From Tiamatella sp964451715 (GTDB lineage Archaea; Thermoproteota; Thermoprotei_A; Sulfolobales; Acidilobaceae): a DNA stretch of 39,892 bases. This document shows, one piece after another, positions 15,703 to 23,673 of this stretch. The position numbers and the translations under genes were made by a program. The notes under the pieces are model-generated. The model was not told where the DNA came from. It was given only the letters and a program-made list of their open reading frames with translations, and searched no databases. Location: assembly GCA_964451715.1 (NCBI GenBank), contig CAYVIZ010000006.1, forward strand, positions 1-39,892. Direction: 5' to 3'. Every line of letters starts with the position of its first letter. Position 1 is the first letter of the stretch.

Positions 15703-16952
15703 CGGTCTATACCGGGGACTGGGCTGGTAGGCTCAGGGCTAAGGGGAGGTTCATAGAGGCACTAGTATCAATGCATAACCTATCCGTCTCCCGGCACGAG
15801 CTCCACAAGCACGAGCTAGGAGACCCGATCCAGGCCGGGGAGCACGCTGCTACCGATGGTGGCATGAACCGCCGTGAGCTGGCTTCTTACACGTTCTACG
15901 CGGTTAGAGGATACACTGTAGCATACACGAGGGAGAATGAAGGGTACCGGCCTTCGTGGGAGGAGCTCTACGCTGATATAGGGATAGTCATACCGCCGGG
16001 CAGGGAGGATACTAGAGTGTCTATGTACAGGGACATAGTAGAGATATGGACAGCCCTCAAGACAGTGGAGCATATGAACGGAGGAGACTCCATATACCTG
16101 GGGGACGGCAGCGTTATAAGCCTTGTCACAGAGCCCGTAGTGCACAGGCTTCTCAGGCGCCGCAGAGGGGTCGGGGAGCTCCTGCGCTGCATAGAGGACT
16201 ATACTAGTATTGAGGAGCTTAGGAGTGAGAGCCTCAGGGAGCCTCTGGCGGCGAGGCGCCTCCTCGGACTTGACGAGGAGAAGGTTTACACTGCTAACAC
16301 GGATGGCGGAACCCCCCTGGGCGGCGAGTATTACTCCGACTGCGCCACCTACGCGGAGTTCCTGGAGAAGAGCCTGCTCCTCATGGAGCTATTCAGGTCG
16401 TGCTGGAGGAGGGGTATAACGCCTGTATACATCTCTAAGACCAGTAGGACGAGCTTCCTCTACGGAGACCCTTATTTCACTGATCTCTACATAATATACT
16501 CTATAGACCCCTTCGAGCCGGGCTTCTACCTGAACAAGACACGTGTCCGTGAGGGTATACAGACTCATCTCTGGATGCTTAAGAGGGAGGGTGTTGTGAG
16601 TAGTAGAGACTACTTCCCCGGGGACAGTGGCCTAGACGAGTTCTATGGAGACCTAGCGGTCTTCCGGTTCTACGCGAGGCTCCAGTATAGTACCCCGGTT
16701 CTCAAGGTGGAGATCCCTCTGAGCGGTGGGATGTGGAGGGATCTCACCCTAACGCCTGGAGGCGAGAACGCGGAGGCACTCGCCTCCCAGGTCACCGGGA
16801 GGCTCCTAGGCCTCCCGCTGAGCGAGGGTTATCCCCTTGTCCTGCGCAGGGTTCATGAAAGGAGTAAGATATCCCCCCGAGAGCTCGACTACATAGTTGA
16901 AAGCCTCGGCCTCAACATGAGGCGCGGGGCTAGGGAGGTGCTTGGAGAATGA
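15699..16952 (+). CDS. nurA: NurA 5'-3' nuclease
   Basis: This 417-residue protein has the NurA-domain catalytic Asp in TDGGMNRRELASYTFY (D53) and YDYPY-like acidic motifs further on (DPYFTDLYIIYSID). It ends in DYIVESLGLNMRRG, similar to the C-terminus of other crenarchaeal NurA proteins. NurA works with the HerA helicase to resect 5' strands after Mre11-Rad50 processing. It overlaps both neighbours by ATGA junctions (15699-15702 and 16949-16952), so rad50, nurA and herA are likely translated together. The family is divergent in sequence, but position and motif agree. Confidence 0.92.
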   Translation: MTVYTGDWAGRLRAKGRFIEALVSMHNLSVSRHELHKHELGDPIQAGEHAATDGGMNRRELASYTFYAVRGYTVAYTRENEGYRPSWEELYADIGIVIPPGREDTRVSMYRDIVEIWTALKTVEHMNGGDSIYLGDGSVISLVTEPVVHRLLRRRRGVGELLRCIEDYTSIEELRSESLREPLAARRLLGLDEEKVYTANTDGGTPLGGEYYSDCATYAEFLEKSLLLMELFRSCWRRGITPVYISKTSRTSFLYGDPYFTDLYIIYSIDPFEPGFYLNKTRVREGIQTHLWMLKREGVVSSRDYFPGDSGLDEFYGDLAVFRFYARLQYSTPVLKVEIPLSGGMWRDLTLTPGGENAEALASQVTGRLLGLPLSEGYPLVLRRVHERSKISPRELDYIVESLGLNMRRGAREVLGE

Positions 16953-18490
16953 ATTCAAAACCCATAGGCGTCATAGTAGGTGAGAGCAGCCCCCTTTACA
17001 GCACGGTCCTCTTCGACGCGGGCCACGAGAGGAGGCCTAGGATAGGAATGTATCTTACCACCGAGACAGAGGAAGGCAGGATTCTCGGCATAGTGGAGGC
17101 GTTGAGGGCTGGTAACCCCCTTATACCTGAGGAGGTCAATAGTATTCAGCATGTTATCTCGATGAATGAGTACAGGGATATAGACGACAAAAAGTATCTC
17201 AGGGGCATAGTTCAATGGTTCTCACTCCTAGACCCCCTTGCCGACGGGGGCGTGGTTAGGTCTCCGACAATACCTCCAGCCCCCTCCAGCAGGGTTTACC
17301 CTGCTCCAACAAATGTGTTGAGGAGGATATTCTCGCCTAGTGAGAAGGGATGGATAACTATAGGCAGCCTCCTCTCTGATCCTGACGTGCCTTTCGGCGT
17401 TAACGTCGACATGCTCTCCCGCCACCTGGCCATACTTGCCGTGACCGGCGGGGGTAAGAGTAACACTGTATGCATCCTGGCGGGGAAGCTGGTGGGAGAG
17501 CTTGGAGGCACCCTGGTAGTCTTCGATATGCACGGGGAATACTCCTCTATGGATCTGGGGGATATCATGAATGTGCAGAGACCCCTGATAAACCCGGTCA
17601 ACCTAGGCTTCGACGAGCTCAAGACGATGATGAGGATACCTGAGAACGCGCACAACCAGGAGAGAGTCCTAAGGGAGGCGTGGGGGAAGGTCAGGGAGGA
17701 GAGGCTCAAAGATAAGCTAGGCGCGGACGAGATCATGGACGAGCTCGGGAACGTGTTAGAGGCCATGAAGGCGGCTGCATCAAGGCAGGGAAGCAAGGAC
17801 ACGTCCACCGTAAACGCTGTCCAGGGAGTACTCAATAGGCTGAACGACCTCATGGACTACTACGGCGATGTCCTCTCCGGAAACGCGCCTGTAAGCCTCG
17901 AAGAATACATCGTCCCTGGCAAGCTTAACATTATCGACCTCTCCAGTGTGGACGAGAGGGCAGCCGATGCAGTCGTATCCCATTATCTGAGGCGGCTCCT
18001 CCAAGGCAGGAAGGACTATGTGAGGAGTAGAGGGGCGAGGGGTTATCCTGTACCTGTTATAGCCTTCATAGAGGAGGCACACATACTGGTACCCTCCCAT
18101 GCGGGTACACTGACAAAGTACTGGGCTTCCAGGATAGCTAGGGAGGGACGTAAATTCCAGGTAGGCATAGCATTGGTTAGCCAGAGACCTAAGAATGTCG
18201 ACCCCGATGTTCTGAGCCAGACCAACAACAAGATAATACTGAAGATAGTGGAGCCATCCGACCTGAGGTACGTTCAGAGCGCGACTGAGCAGATGAGCGA
18301 CAATATAAGAGACATGCTGCCAGGCCTGAACCCCGGGGAGGCCGTGGTAGTCGGTATGATGACCAAGCTGCCTGCAATAGTCAGGATAGAATACTGTAAA
18401 GCCAAGAAGACGGGCGGGGACACAAGCCTCGTACGCCTATGGGAGGAGTATAGGCGGAATACAGGCATAGACACCTCGGAGATACTATAA
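16949..18490 (+). CDS. herA: HerA bipolar DNA helicase/translocase
   Basis: This 513-residue HerA/FtsK-type ATPase has an N-terminal HAS barrel, Walker A VTGGGKSNTV near residue 165, VFDMHGEY shortly after, Walker B IAFIEEAH near residue 370, and VSQRPKNVDPDVLSQTNNKI, a sensor motif typical of HerA. As a hexamer it pumps DNA through the NurA dimer during end resection. The start ATG overlaps the nurA stop. It is the last gene of the operon; downstream, at 18491-18579, lies a strongly structured GC-rich spacer shared with the convergent kinase gene. The gene order mre11-rad50-nurA-herA differs from the herA-first order known in Sulfolobus. Confidence 0.96.
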   Translation: MNSKPIGVIVGESSPLYSTVLFDAGHERRPRIGMYLTTETEEGRILGIVEALRAGNPLIPEEVNSIQHVISMNEYRDIDDKKYLRGIVQWFSLLDPLADGGVVRSPTIPPAPSSRVYPAPTNVLRRIFSPSEKGWITIGSLLSDPDVPFGVNVDMLSRHLAILAVTGGGKSNTVCILAGKLVGELGGTLVVFDMHGEYSSMDLGDIMNVQRPLINPVNLGFDELKTMMRIPENAHNQERVLREAWGKVREERLKDKLGADEIMDELGNVLEAMKAAASRQGSKDTSTVNAVQGVLNRLNDLMDYYGDVLSGNAPVSLEEYIVPGKLNIIDLSSVDERAADAVVSHYLRRLLQGRKDYVRSRGARGYPVPVIAFIEEAHILVPSHAGTLTKYWASRIAREGRKFQVGIALVSQRPKNVDPDVLSQTNNKIILKIVEPSDLRYVQSATEQMSDNIRDMLPGLNPGEAVVVGMMTKLPAIVRIEYCKAKKTGGDTSLVRLWEEYRRNTGIDTSEIL

Positions 18491-18508
18491 ACACGATGGG
18501 AGTCAGAA

Positions 18509-18573
18509 CCGGTGGAGGCCGCTCATCCCCCAGGGGGATCCAGAGCCTCCTCCCCGGGGTTGCCCATGTGCAA
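18509..18573. repeat. GC-rich nested hairpins between converging genes
   Basis: CCGG (18509-18512) and GGAGGC (18514-18519) pair with GCCTCC (18545-18550) and CCGG (18554-18557). Inside, ATCCCC (18525-18530) pairs with GGGGAT (18534-18539) over the loop CAG. A smaller TTGC/GCAA hairpin follows (18560-18573). It lies between the ends of herA and the PfkB-like gene. It could be a shared 3' structure or a small structured RNA. On the minus strand ATGATGG and CTGA flank it, loosely like boxes C and D, but the match is imperfect. Confidence 0.45.
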
Positions 18574-18579
18574 TTTCCA

Positions 18580-19440
18580 TCATCCCCTACTATACCTGGG
18601 GGGCCGTGGGCCTTTTAATACGTAGTACGAGCTTGTCAGTAACGCCTCTATGAATGCTTTACGCGGCTCCCAGGTGGAGCATAGGAAGAGCCCGTATGAG
18701 AGTGAGAAAACGTCTCCTCCTCCAACCCCTTCAGAGCCGACGTAGTCCTGTGAGGGTTTAGCCCTCAGCCTAGGGTTACCCTCGGAGTCCAACAGTACTG
18801 CTCCCTCTGCACCCATCGTGTATATAACACTATGCCTGGAGACTGATGCGACGTCGTCTATTAGGTAGTCGAACTCCCTCCTAGGTAGATCGTCGTCTGA
18901 GAGGTGTACAACATCAAAGCTCCTCCGCGGCATTATACTTAACGCGTCTCCGGGAGGCATAGACCTCAGATAGCCTTGCAGGTCTAGTATACTCCATTGA
19001 ACCTTCTTAGCCGCCTCTAGAGCCAGATCGACTGGGAGCTCATCGTATACAGGGCTCAGGAAGACTAGCATGGGGTTATCCTCTTCTATGGCTTCTAGCA
19101 GGTGGTCTCCCCTTATTCTGGGAGGCGTCGACTCGAAGAACACTCTCCGGCTGACTCCAGTATAGTCCAATACCACCTTAGCGGTGTTTTCCTCGACCGC
19201 TGCAAGCCTGGCCTTTCCACCCCTCCCCTCTATCTCTCTTCTAAAGTACTCGAGGTCCTCTTTATGGAGTACTCCGAGGCTCGTCAATGTGGAAACCTGG
19301 TATGCTGATGCAAGCCATGCCGTATGGAGAAGGGGTCCTCCGAGCCTTTCCTCCATTCTCCCGTCCATGTATATTATCTTGTCCACCGTGGGCGCTGAGA
19401 CTACTAGTGGTCTACACAAGTCGAAAGGTCCGTCCAGCAA
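18580..19440 (-). CDS. PfkB/ribokinase-family sugar or nucleoside kinase
   Basis: This 286-residue protein is a divergent PfkB-type kinase. It has ERLGGPLLHTAWLASAYQ near residue 31 (the glycine pair that closes over the substrate), YTMGAEGAVLLDSEG near residue 208, and the anion-hole and catalytic motif GVGGGDVFSLSYG near residue 240, where the usual GAGD reads GGGD. It should phosphorylate a sugar, nucleoside or related alcohol with ATP; the substrate cannot be named. The start is TTG 19440 preceded by GGGAGGT. It follows the CDF gene by five bases, so the DHH, CDF and kinase genes form one operon. It may lack strong activity, because several N-terminal family positions differ. Confidence 0.75.
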   Translation of the reverse strand: MLDGPFDLCRPLVVSAPTVDKIIYMDGRMEERLGGPLLHTAWLASAYQVSTLTSLGVLHKEDLEYFRREIEGRGGKARLAAVEENTAKVVLDYTGVSRRVFFESTPPRIRGDHLLEAIEEDNPMLVFLSPVYDELPVDLALEAAKKVQWSILDLQGYLRSMPPGDALSIMPRRSFDVVHLSDDDLPRREFDYLIDDVASVSRHSVIYTMGAEGAVLLDSEGNPRLRAKPSQDYVGSEGVGGGDVFSLSYGLFLCSTWEPRKAFIEALLTSSYYVLKGPRPPRYSRG

Positions 19441-19445
19441 CGGTT

Positions 19446-20264
19446 TTAACCTCCCTTCTCCTCGGGTTCGATGTGAACCACGAGGTCGGTGTTAAGCATT
19501 TTCCCAAGCCTCTCTACCTCGTCGGCGATCTTGTGTGCATCGACAATCGAGTAGTTAACAGGCACCGCTACCACTACATCACCCTGATACACGCCCGGAT
19601 AAACAGTCCTTAGCCTGAGGCTTTTAACACTTAGACCGAGTTGGCCCTGTATAGCCTGTCTTATGCCCTCTACTATCCTTGGAGGCGGGGCCTTGTCTGT
19701 TGTCAGGGTTATGTAGCTCGCCGAGTTCTCGTACAGTTCGTATAACACGAAGAGTAAAACTATGTAACCCCCTATATAGTCGAACACAGGAGAGGCCTCC
19801 AGGGAGAGCGCGACAACTGTTATCACTATAATACTCTCCAGCAGCTCGCTTATAGTGAAGATGCCGTAAACGCCGAGAGGACTGCGGTCTCCACGTAAGA
19901 TCAGCGGTATAGGAGCATAGAAGCCCAGCCCCGCCAACGCCGAGTAGAAGGCTCCTCCCCCAGGGGGCTCACCCGGTCCTTCAAGAACTAGGGAAGCCAG
20001 GGATAACCCTGCTATGAAGCTATACGAGAGGAGGACAAAGTAGTTGCCCGCCAGTCCGAGCCTTAAATGACCGTATGGATGCCCCTTATCAGGCTCCTTG
20101 TTGATGAACCGGGAGTAGTAGACTGCAGCCAGCAGTGCAGCAAGGTTGGCTATGCATGTAAACGTGTCTACCATAAGCGTCTTGGAGCCATATAGGATCC
20201 AGCCGGCTCCTTTAGCAGTGGTCCCAAGTATGGCTAGCAGTATGACCAGCAGTGTCCTATTCAA
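19446..20264 (-). CDS. Cation diffusion facilitator (CDF) family transporter
   Basis: The 272-residue protein has six hydrophobic segments and a cytoplasmic C-terminal domain of the CDF type. Family marks are SKTLMVDTFTCIANL in TM2, DKGHPYGHLRLGLAGN in the following loop, and SELLESIIVITVV in TM5. CDF proteins export divalent cations (Zn, Mn, Fe, Co) in exchange for protons. The usual TM5 metal ligands (HxxxD or DxxxD) are not obvious, as SELLES stands in their place, so metal specificity or function may be altered. The TTG start has GGGGAGGAG upstream and overlaps the DHH gene end by eight bases. Confidence 0.8.
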   Translation of the reverse strand: MNRTLLVILLAILGTTAKGAGWILYGSKTLMVDTFTCIANLAALLAAVYYSRFINKEPDKGHPYGHLRLGLAGNYFVLLSYSFIAGLSLASLVLEGPGEPPGGGAFYSALAGLGFYAPIPLILRGDRSPLGVYGIFTISELLESIIVITVVALSLEASPVFDYIGGYIVLLFVLYELYENSASYITLTTDKAPPPRIVEGIRQAIQGQLGLSVKSLRLRTVYPGVYQGDVVVAVPVNYSIVDAHKIADEVERLGKMLNTDLVVHIEPEEKGG

Positions 20265-21351
20265 TCCTGCTCCTCCCCGGTAGACGCGTTATCCATGAGA
20301 CTATCTTCTCCACAACGTCCTCGCCAACCCTACCGGCTAGCTCCATGCCGACCACGTTGTTGCCGGGCTGATACTTGCCGCCAGCCGTTATACCATATGC
20401 TCTAGCTGTCTCCGCTAGATCTATAAGCCGGGGCTTCTCCTTCTCCGTTCTCACATAGATATACGTCCTGTTGAACGGTATCCAATAGTAAACCACTACC
20501 ACTATCCTATCAGGATGCCTTCTAGCAAGCTCTCTCGCAAGAGTTGATACATGCCTCCCATAACCCTCCAGCCTGTATATCCTGGCAGACCCTATATCCC
20601 CAGCCTTCTCCTCGGCCTTCGAGTAGAGCTCTCTATACTCCTCCTCAGCCCTAGACCTGAGAGCGGAGAGGAGGCCGTCTTGGAGTAGTAGCATGCATGG
20701 ATCAGTATCCGGGCTAGAGAGCCGGGAGGCTAGGTGGACTAGTATATCCCTGCGCCCCATAATGTCCGCTGCCATAACCTGCGAGACGCACTCCGCCATG
20801 ATGTCGAAGTCTCTTATATGGTTCATCCCTGCTTCAACCATGTACTTCTGGAACACCCTGTTAGCCCTAGCCTTCTCCCGTAGATCACCTACAATACTCA
20901 GAGCAACGAGCAGGGGTTTATACATTCCCGTGAGGCTGGCTACCACGTGGGCCGCACTCGGCCACAGCTGCCGCGGGTCACCCTCCGCGGCAGGGTTGAA
21001 TACTATGACAAAAGGCTTCCGAGGCTTATCGGGTTGCGTGTGATGGTCAATGCTAACCACGGGCTTCTGGATCCTAGCCCATACCAGGTCAAGACTGCTA
21101 CCCGGTACATTATAGTCCACAAGGAACAAAGCCCCCGCTCCTCGGCATGCCCTGGCTATCTCGTCTATTACCTCGCCGGTAAGCTTGAACGTGTAGGGGG
21201 GCACGTAGAACCTGGGGCTTGTAGGCATACTCATAGCAAGCGTGGCTGCCGCCGCTACTCCATCCATGTCCCAGTGGTGGATTATGCAGCCTGCCTTGCT
21301 TCCTATAAGCCTCATTATCTTCCCGGCGGTTTCTCTTAGCATGTTATCCAA
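20257..21351 (-). CDS. DHH-DHHA1 family phosphoesterase
   Basis: This 364-residue protein has the DHH catalytic set: HHWDMDGVAAA near residue 25, LVDYNVPG near residue 78, SIDHHTQP near residue 99, and a later Asp in ALSIVGDLREK. The C-terminal DHHA1 substrate-binding motif is AGGKYQPGNNVVG near residue 330. Family members are RecJ-like exonucleases, nanoRNA/pAp phosphatases and cyclic dinucleotide phosphodiesterases; the length fits archaeal RecJ-like or NrnA-like proteins. The substrate is not decided by sequence. The TTG start has GGTG about ten bases upstream; an ATG at 21342 is possible. It heads an operon with the CDF and kinase genes and is divergent from the DUF432-MscS pair. Confidence 0.86.
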   Translation of the reverse strand: MDNMLRETAGKIMRLIGSKAGCIIHHWDMDGVAAAATLAMSMPTSPRFYVPPYTFKLTGEVIDEIARACRGAGALFLVDYNVPGSSLDLVWARIQKPVVSIDHHTQPDKPRKPFVIVFNPAAEGDPRQLWPSAAHVVASLTGMYKPLLVALSIVGDLREKARANRVFQKYMVEAGMNHIRDFDIMAECVSQVMAADIMGRRDILVHLASRLSSPDTDPCMLLLQDGLLSALRSRAEEEYRELYSKAEEKAGDIGSARIYRLEGYGRHVSTLARELARRHPDRIVVVVYYWIPFNRTYIYVRTEKEKPRLIDLAETARAYGITAGGKYQPGNNVVGMELAGRVGEDVVEKIVSWITRLPGRSRIE

Positions 21352-21392
21352 GGGAGTTTACACCATGCTGGTTCTAGGGTTTTCTTAAAGAC

Positions 21393-21402
21393 TTAATATA
21401 TG
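21393..21402 (+). promoter_or_regulatory. TATA-like box in divergent spacer (DUF432 side)
   Basis: TTAATATATG lies about 60 bases before the DUF432 start, predicting a short leader containing GTGAGGA as ribosome-binding site. On the opposite strand CTTTAAG near 21384 could serve the DHH gene. Confidence 0.4.
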
Positions 21403-21459
21403 GTGGTGTAGACTAAAGATACACTAGGCCATACAGGTTCACAGTGAGGATAACCAGTT

Positions 21460-22218
21460 ATGCAGGGACCCTTCGGCGAGATAGAGGGTAAAACGAGGAT
21501 AGGCGGCTACATTGTAGAGCTCTCCAGCTACGGGGGCTCCATGAAGAAGTACCGCCGTATAAAAATAGAGGATAAAAGCACAGTGGCGTCAGCCGTGCTC
21601 CCAGGCGACACCGTGCTCCTACTGGAACCGGCGACACCGGTTTTCCTACCCCACCAGTATGAAAGCGAGGCCGTCATGATAAGGTTTACAGAGCCGGTGT
21701 TCGTGACGCCGGGCAGTGAGGCATCCTTCTATCTAACGGCGCCTGTTGACTATGTAGTATACGACGAGGACGGCGAGATAGTTGACATATTCGCCCTGGA
21801 GAACCCTAAATACGGGCTCTACGGAGACCCCGCCGAGGGCGTCGTATGCAGGTACACTAGGTCAAACGTGCATCCAGAACCTGTGAACCCGGAGCCTGGT
21901 AGAGCCCTTGTCCCTGTCAGGGTTAGGAACTCTTATTCGGCAACCCTCAAGATGACACTTGTAGTTATACCGCATAGAATGATCAAGATATACTATAGTG
22001 GTGAGGGAACAGTCTTCTACTCAGTGGTCAAGGTTGAGCTCGAGGATACATCGAAAGCCGTGGTCATCTCGGATAAGCTTCCACCCTCAAGAAACCTTAA
22101 GCCCTCTAGGGTGGATCCCTTCAAGCGGAAGGGGACATTTATACCGATCGAGGTAGGGAGGTTCGAGCTGGAATGGGGATTCTCAATACCCTTGACAAGG
22201 CTTACGCCTCAGTCGTAG
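21460..22218 (+). CDS. DUF432 family protein
   Basis: This 252-residue soluble protein is built of beta-rich segments: FGEIEGKTRIGGYIVEL, PGDTVLLLEPATPVFLPHQYES, FTEPVFVTPGSEASFYLTAP and LVVIPHRMIKIYYSG. This pattern and length match archaeal DUF432, a family of unknown function that I recall as being found beside MscS-type channels. Here its last 46 bases overlap the start of an MscS gene, which makes co-production almost certain. It may be a cytoplasmic accessory or regulator of the channel; that is inference from linkage. The ATG start has GAGG at a suitable distance. No membrane segment or signal peptide is visible. Confidence 0.8.
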   Translation: MQGPFGEIEGKTRIGGYIVELSSYGGSMKKYRRIKIEDKSTVASAVLPGDTVLLLEPATPVFLPHQYESEAVMIRFTEPVFVTPGSEASFYLTAPVDYVVYDEDGEIVDIFALENPKYGLYGDPAEGVVCRYTRSNVHPEPVNPEPGRALVPVRVRNSYSATLKMTLVVIPHRMIKIYYSGEGTVFYSVVKVELEDTSKAVVISDKLPPSRNLKPSRVDPFKRKGTFIPIEVGRFELEWGFSIPLTRLTPQS

Positions 22219-23027
22219 AAGAGCTGAAGAAGAGCCTGGGAGGCGTAAGTGCCTCCAATATAATAGCCGCAGCCCTAGTACTGGTGTTATCCTACGTCAT
22301 AGCAGTTACTGCTAGGAAGCTCGTAGAGAAGCCTCTCAGAAGGGTTGCCCCCCAGGACATCGCCAGCCTGGTTTCAAGGCTTATCTACTATACCGTCCTA
22401 TTCTTCGGTCTTCTATCGGTATTGGCGCTTTTCAACATAAGCCTCTCAGGACTCCTCGTCGCGGGGGGCATAGCAGGCATAGTAATAGGCTTCGCAAGCC
22501 AGACGGTTTTCTCCAACTTCCTAAGCGGGCTGTTCATCTACTTCGACAAACCCTTCAAGCTAGGGGACGCGGTAGAAATAGGGGAGGACAGCGGTGTTGT
22601 CACGGATATAAACGTGTTCAGCACAAGGATAAGGAGGTGGGACGGCGTATACATAAGGATACCGAACGAGACCATATTCGCGTCGCGTATAAGGAACCTT
22701 ATACAGAACAAGGTGAGAAGAGTAGACTACACCATAGGCATAAGCTACCAGTCAGACCCCGAGAAGGCCCGGAGGCTTATACAGGAACACCTGGAGGCTC
22801 ATCCCCTAGTCCTCTCCGAGCCTCTTCCAACAGTCTTCCTAAGCGAGCTAGGGGACAGTGCTTTAATAATACAGGTTAGATTCTGGACGCTCACAAAGTA
22901 CTGGTTCCAGGCGAAGACGACTATACTCGAGGAGCTATACGAGAAGCTCACCAGCAACGGTATAGAGATCCCGTTCCCCCAGCAAACGATATGGTTCAAG
23001 ACGCCTCTTAGAATAGAGAAAGAGTAA
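22173..23027 (+). CDS. MscS-family small-conductance mechanosensitive channel
   Basis: The 284-residue protein has an N-terminal amphipathic stretch, three transmembrane helices (about residues 28-48, 65-85 and 88-115), and the pore-lining third helix LLVAGGIAGIVIGFASQTVF rich in Gly and Ala. The family signature FSNFLSGLFIYFDKPFKLGD and the beta domain VTDINVFSTRIRRWDG follow, then a C-terminal alpha/beta cage. It should open on membrane tension and release ions and osmolytes. The ATG at 22173 lies inside the DUF432 gene with GGGAGGT ten bases before it. The overlap of 46 bases is unusually long for this compact genome and points to tight coupling. Confidence 0.92.
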   Translation: MGILNTLDKAYASVVEELKKSLGGVSASNIIAAALVLVLSYVIAVTARKLVEKPLRRVAPQDIASLVSRLIYYTVLFFGLLSVLALFNISLSGLLVAGGIAGIVIGFASQTVFSNFLSGLFIYFDKPFKLGDAVEIGEDSGVVTDINVFSTRIRRWDGVYIRIPNETIFASRIRNLIQNKVRRVDYTIGISYQSDPEKARRLIQEHLEAHPLVLSEPLPTVFLSELGDSALIIQVRFWTLTKYWFQAKTTILEELYEKLTSNGIEIPFPQQTIWFKTPLRIEKE

Positions 23028-23092
23028 AACCAACCCAATTGAATATAAGCCATATACCCTACAGGAATCCCCCCGGGGAGAGTGTGGCGCGG

Positions 23093-23650
23093 TTGAACAG
23101 GGATCCCATGGTTGAGGCAGCGGTTAACTACTACTGGATAATGAGTGCTCTCCAGGGGCAGCCCTGGGTTCCATTTGTGCCGAGCAACCTGGATACTGTG
23201 AGGACGGCGTTCTCCTACATAAGGCTCGGGCCACAGGACGTATTCTATGACCTGGGATGCGGTGATGGAAGAGTAGCCGTGCTAGCAGCTAGGGAGTTCA
23301 AGGTGAAGAGAGCCGTCTGCATAGAGAAGAACCCCCGGCTGGCCTCCGCCGCGTTTAACCGGGCCAGGGAGGAGGGAGTACAGGAAAGGGTCCACGTCAT
23401 AAATGGTGACATGTATAATATACCTATCAACGATGCTACAGTAGTCTACATGTACCTGCTGACTAGTGTCAACGAGGTGCTTAAACCGAAGCTCGAGAGG
23501 GAGCTTGGAAGGGGGAGTAAGATAGTTACACTAGACTTCAAAATACCCGGATGGGCGCCCTACAGGGTGCTAGGCCCTGGTAAGGGATGGCAGAAAACAG
23601 TCTATATATACGTCAAGGGCCTCTCCGACATAGTAACACGCGCCCTTTAG
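23093..23650 (+). CDS. SAM-dependent methyltransferase (class I)
   Basis: The Rossmann core holds motif I FYDLGCGDGRVAVLAA, the acidic end of strand two in CIEKNPRLASAA, and VINGDMYNIPINDATVVYMYLL, which matches motifs II-III of class I methyltransferases. The N-terminus PWVPFVPSNLDTVRTAFSYI is typical of small archaeal and bacterial proteins that methylate an unknown, perhaps protein or small-molecule, substrate. The start chosen is TTG 23093 because GGGGAGAG lies ten bases upstream; the frame is open back to TTG 23039, but no ribosome-binding site precedes that codon and a TATA-like GAATATAAG sits there. It follows the MscS gene and is followed by the MFS gene after 23 bases. Confidence 0.82.
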   Translation: MNRDPMVEAAVNYYWIMSALQGQPWVPFVPSNLDTVRTAFSYIRLGPQDVFYDLGCGDGRVAVLAAREFKVKRAVCIEKNPRLASAAFNRAREEGVQERVHVINGDMYNIPINDATVVYMYLLTSVNEVLKPKLERELGRGSKIVTLDFKIPGWAPYRVLGPGKGWQKTVYIYVKGLSDIVTRAL

Positions 23651-23673
23651 GGCCGCAAGAGGCGTTATCCGGT

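Noticed and set aside
18491..18579. tRNA gene in the herA/kinase spacer
   Set aside because: No cloverleaf, no T-loop consensus and no anticodon arm could be drawn.
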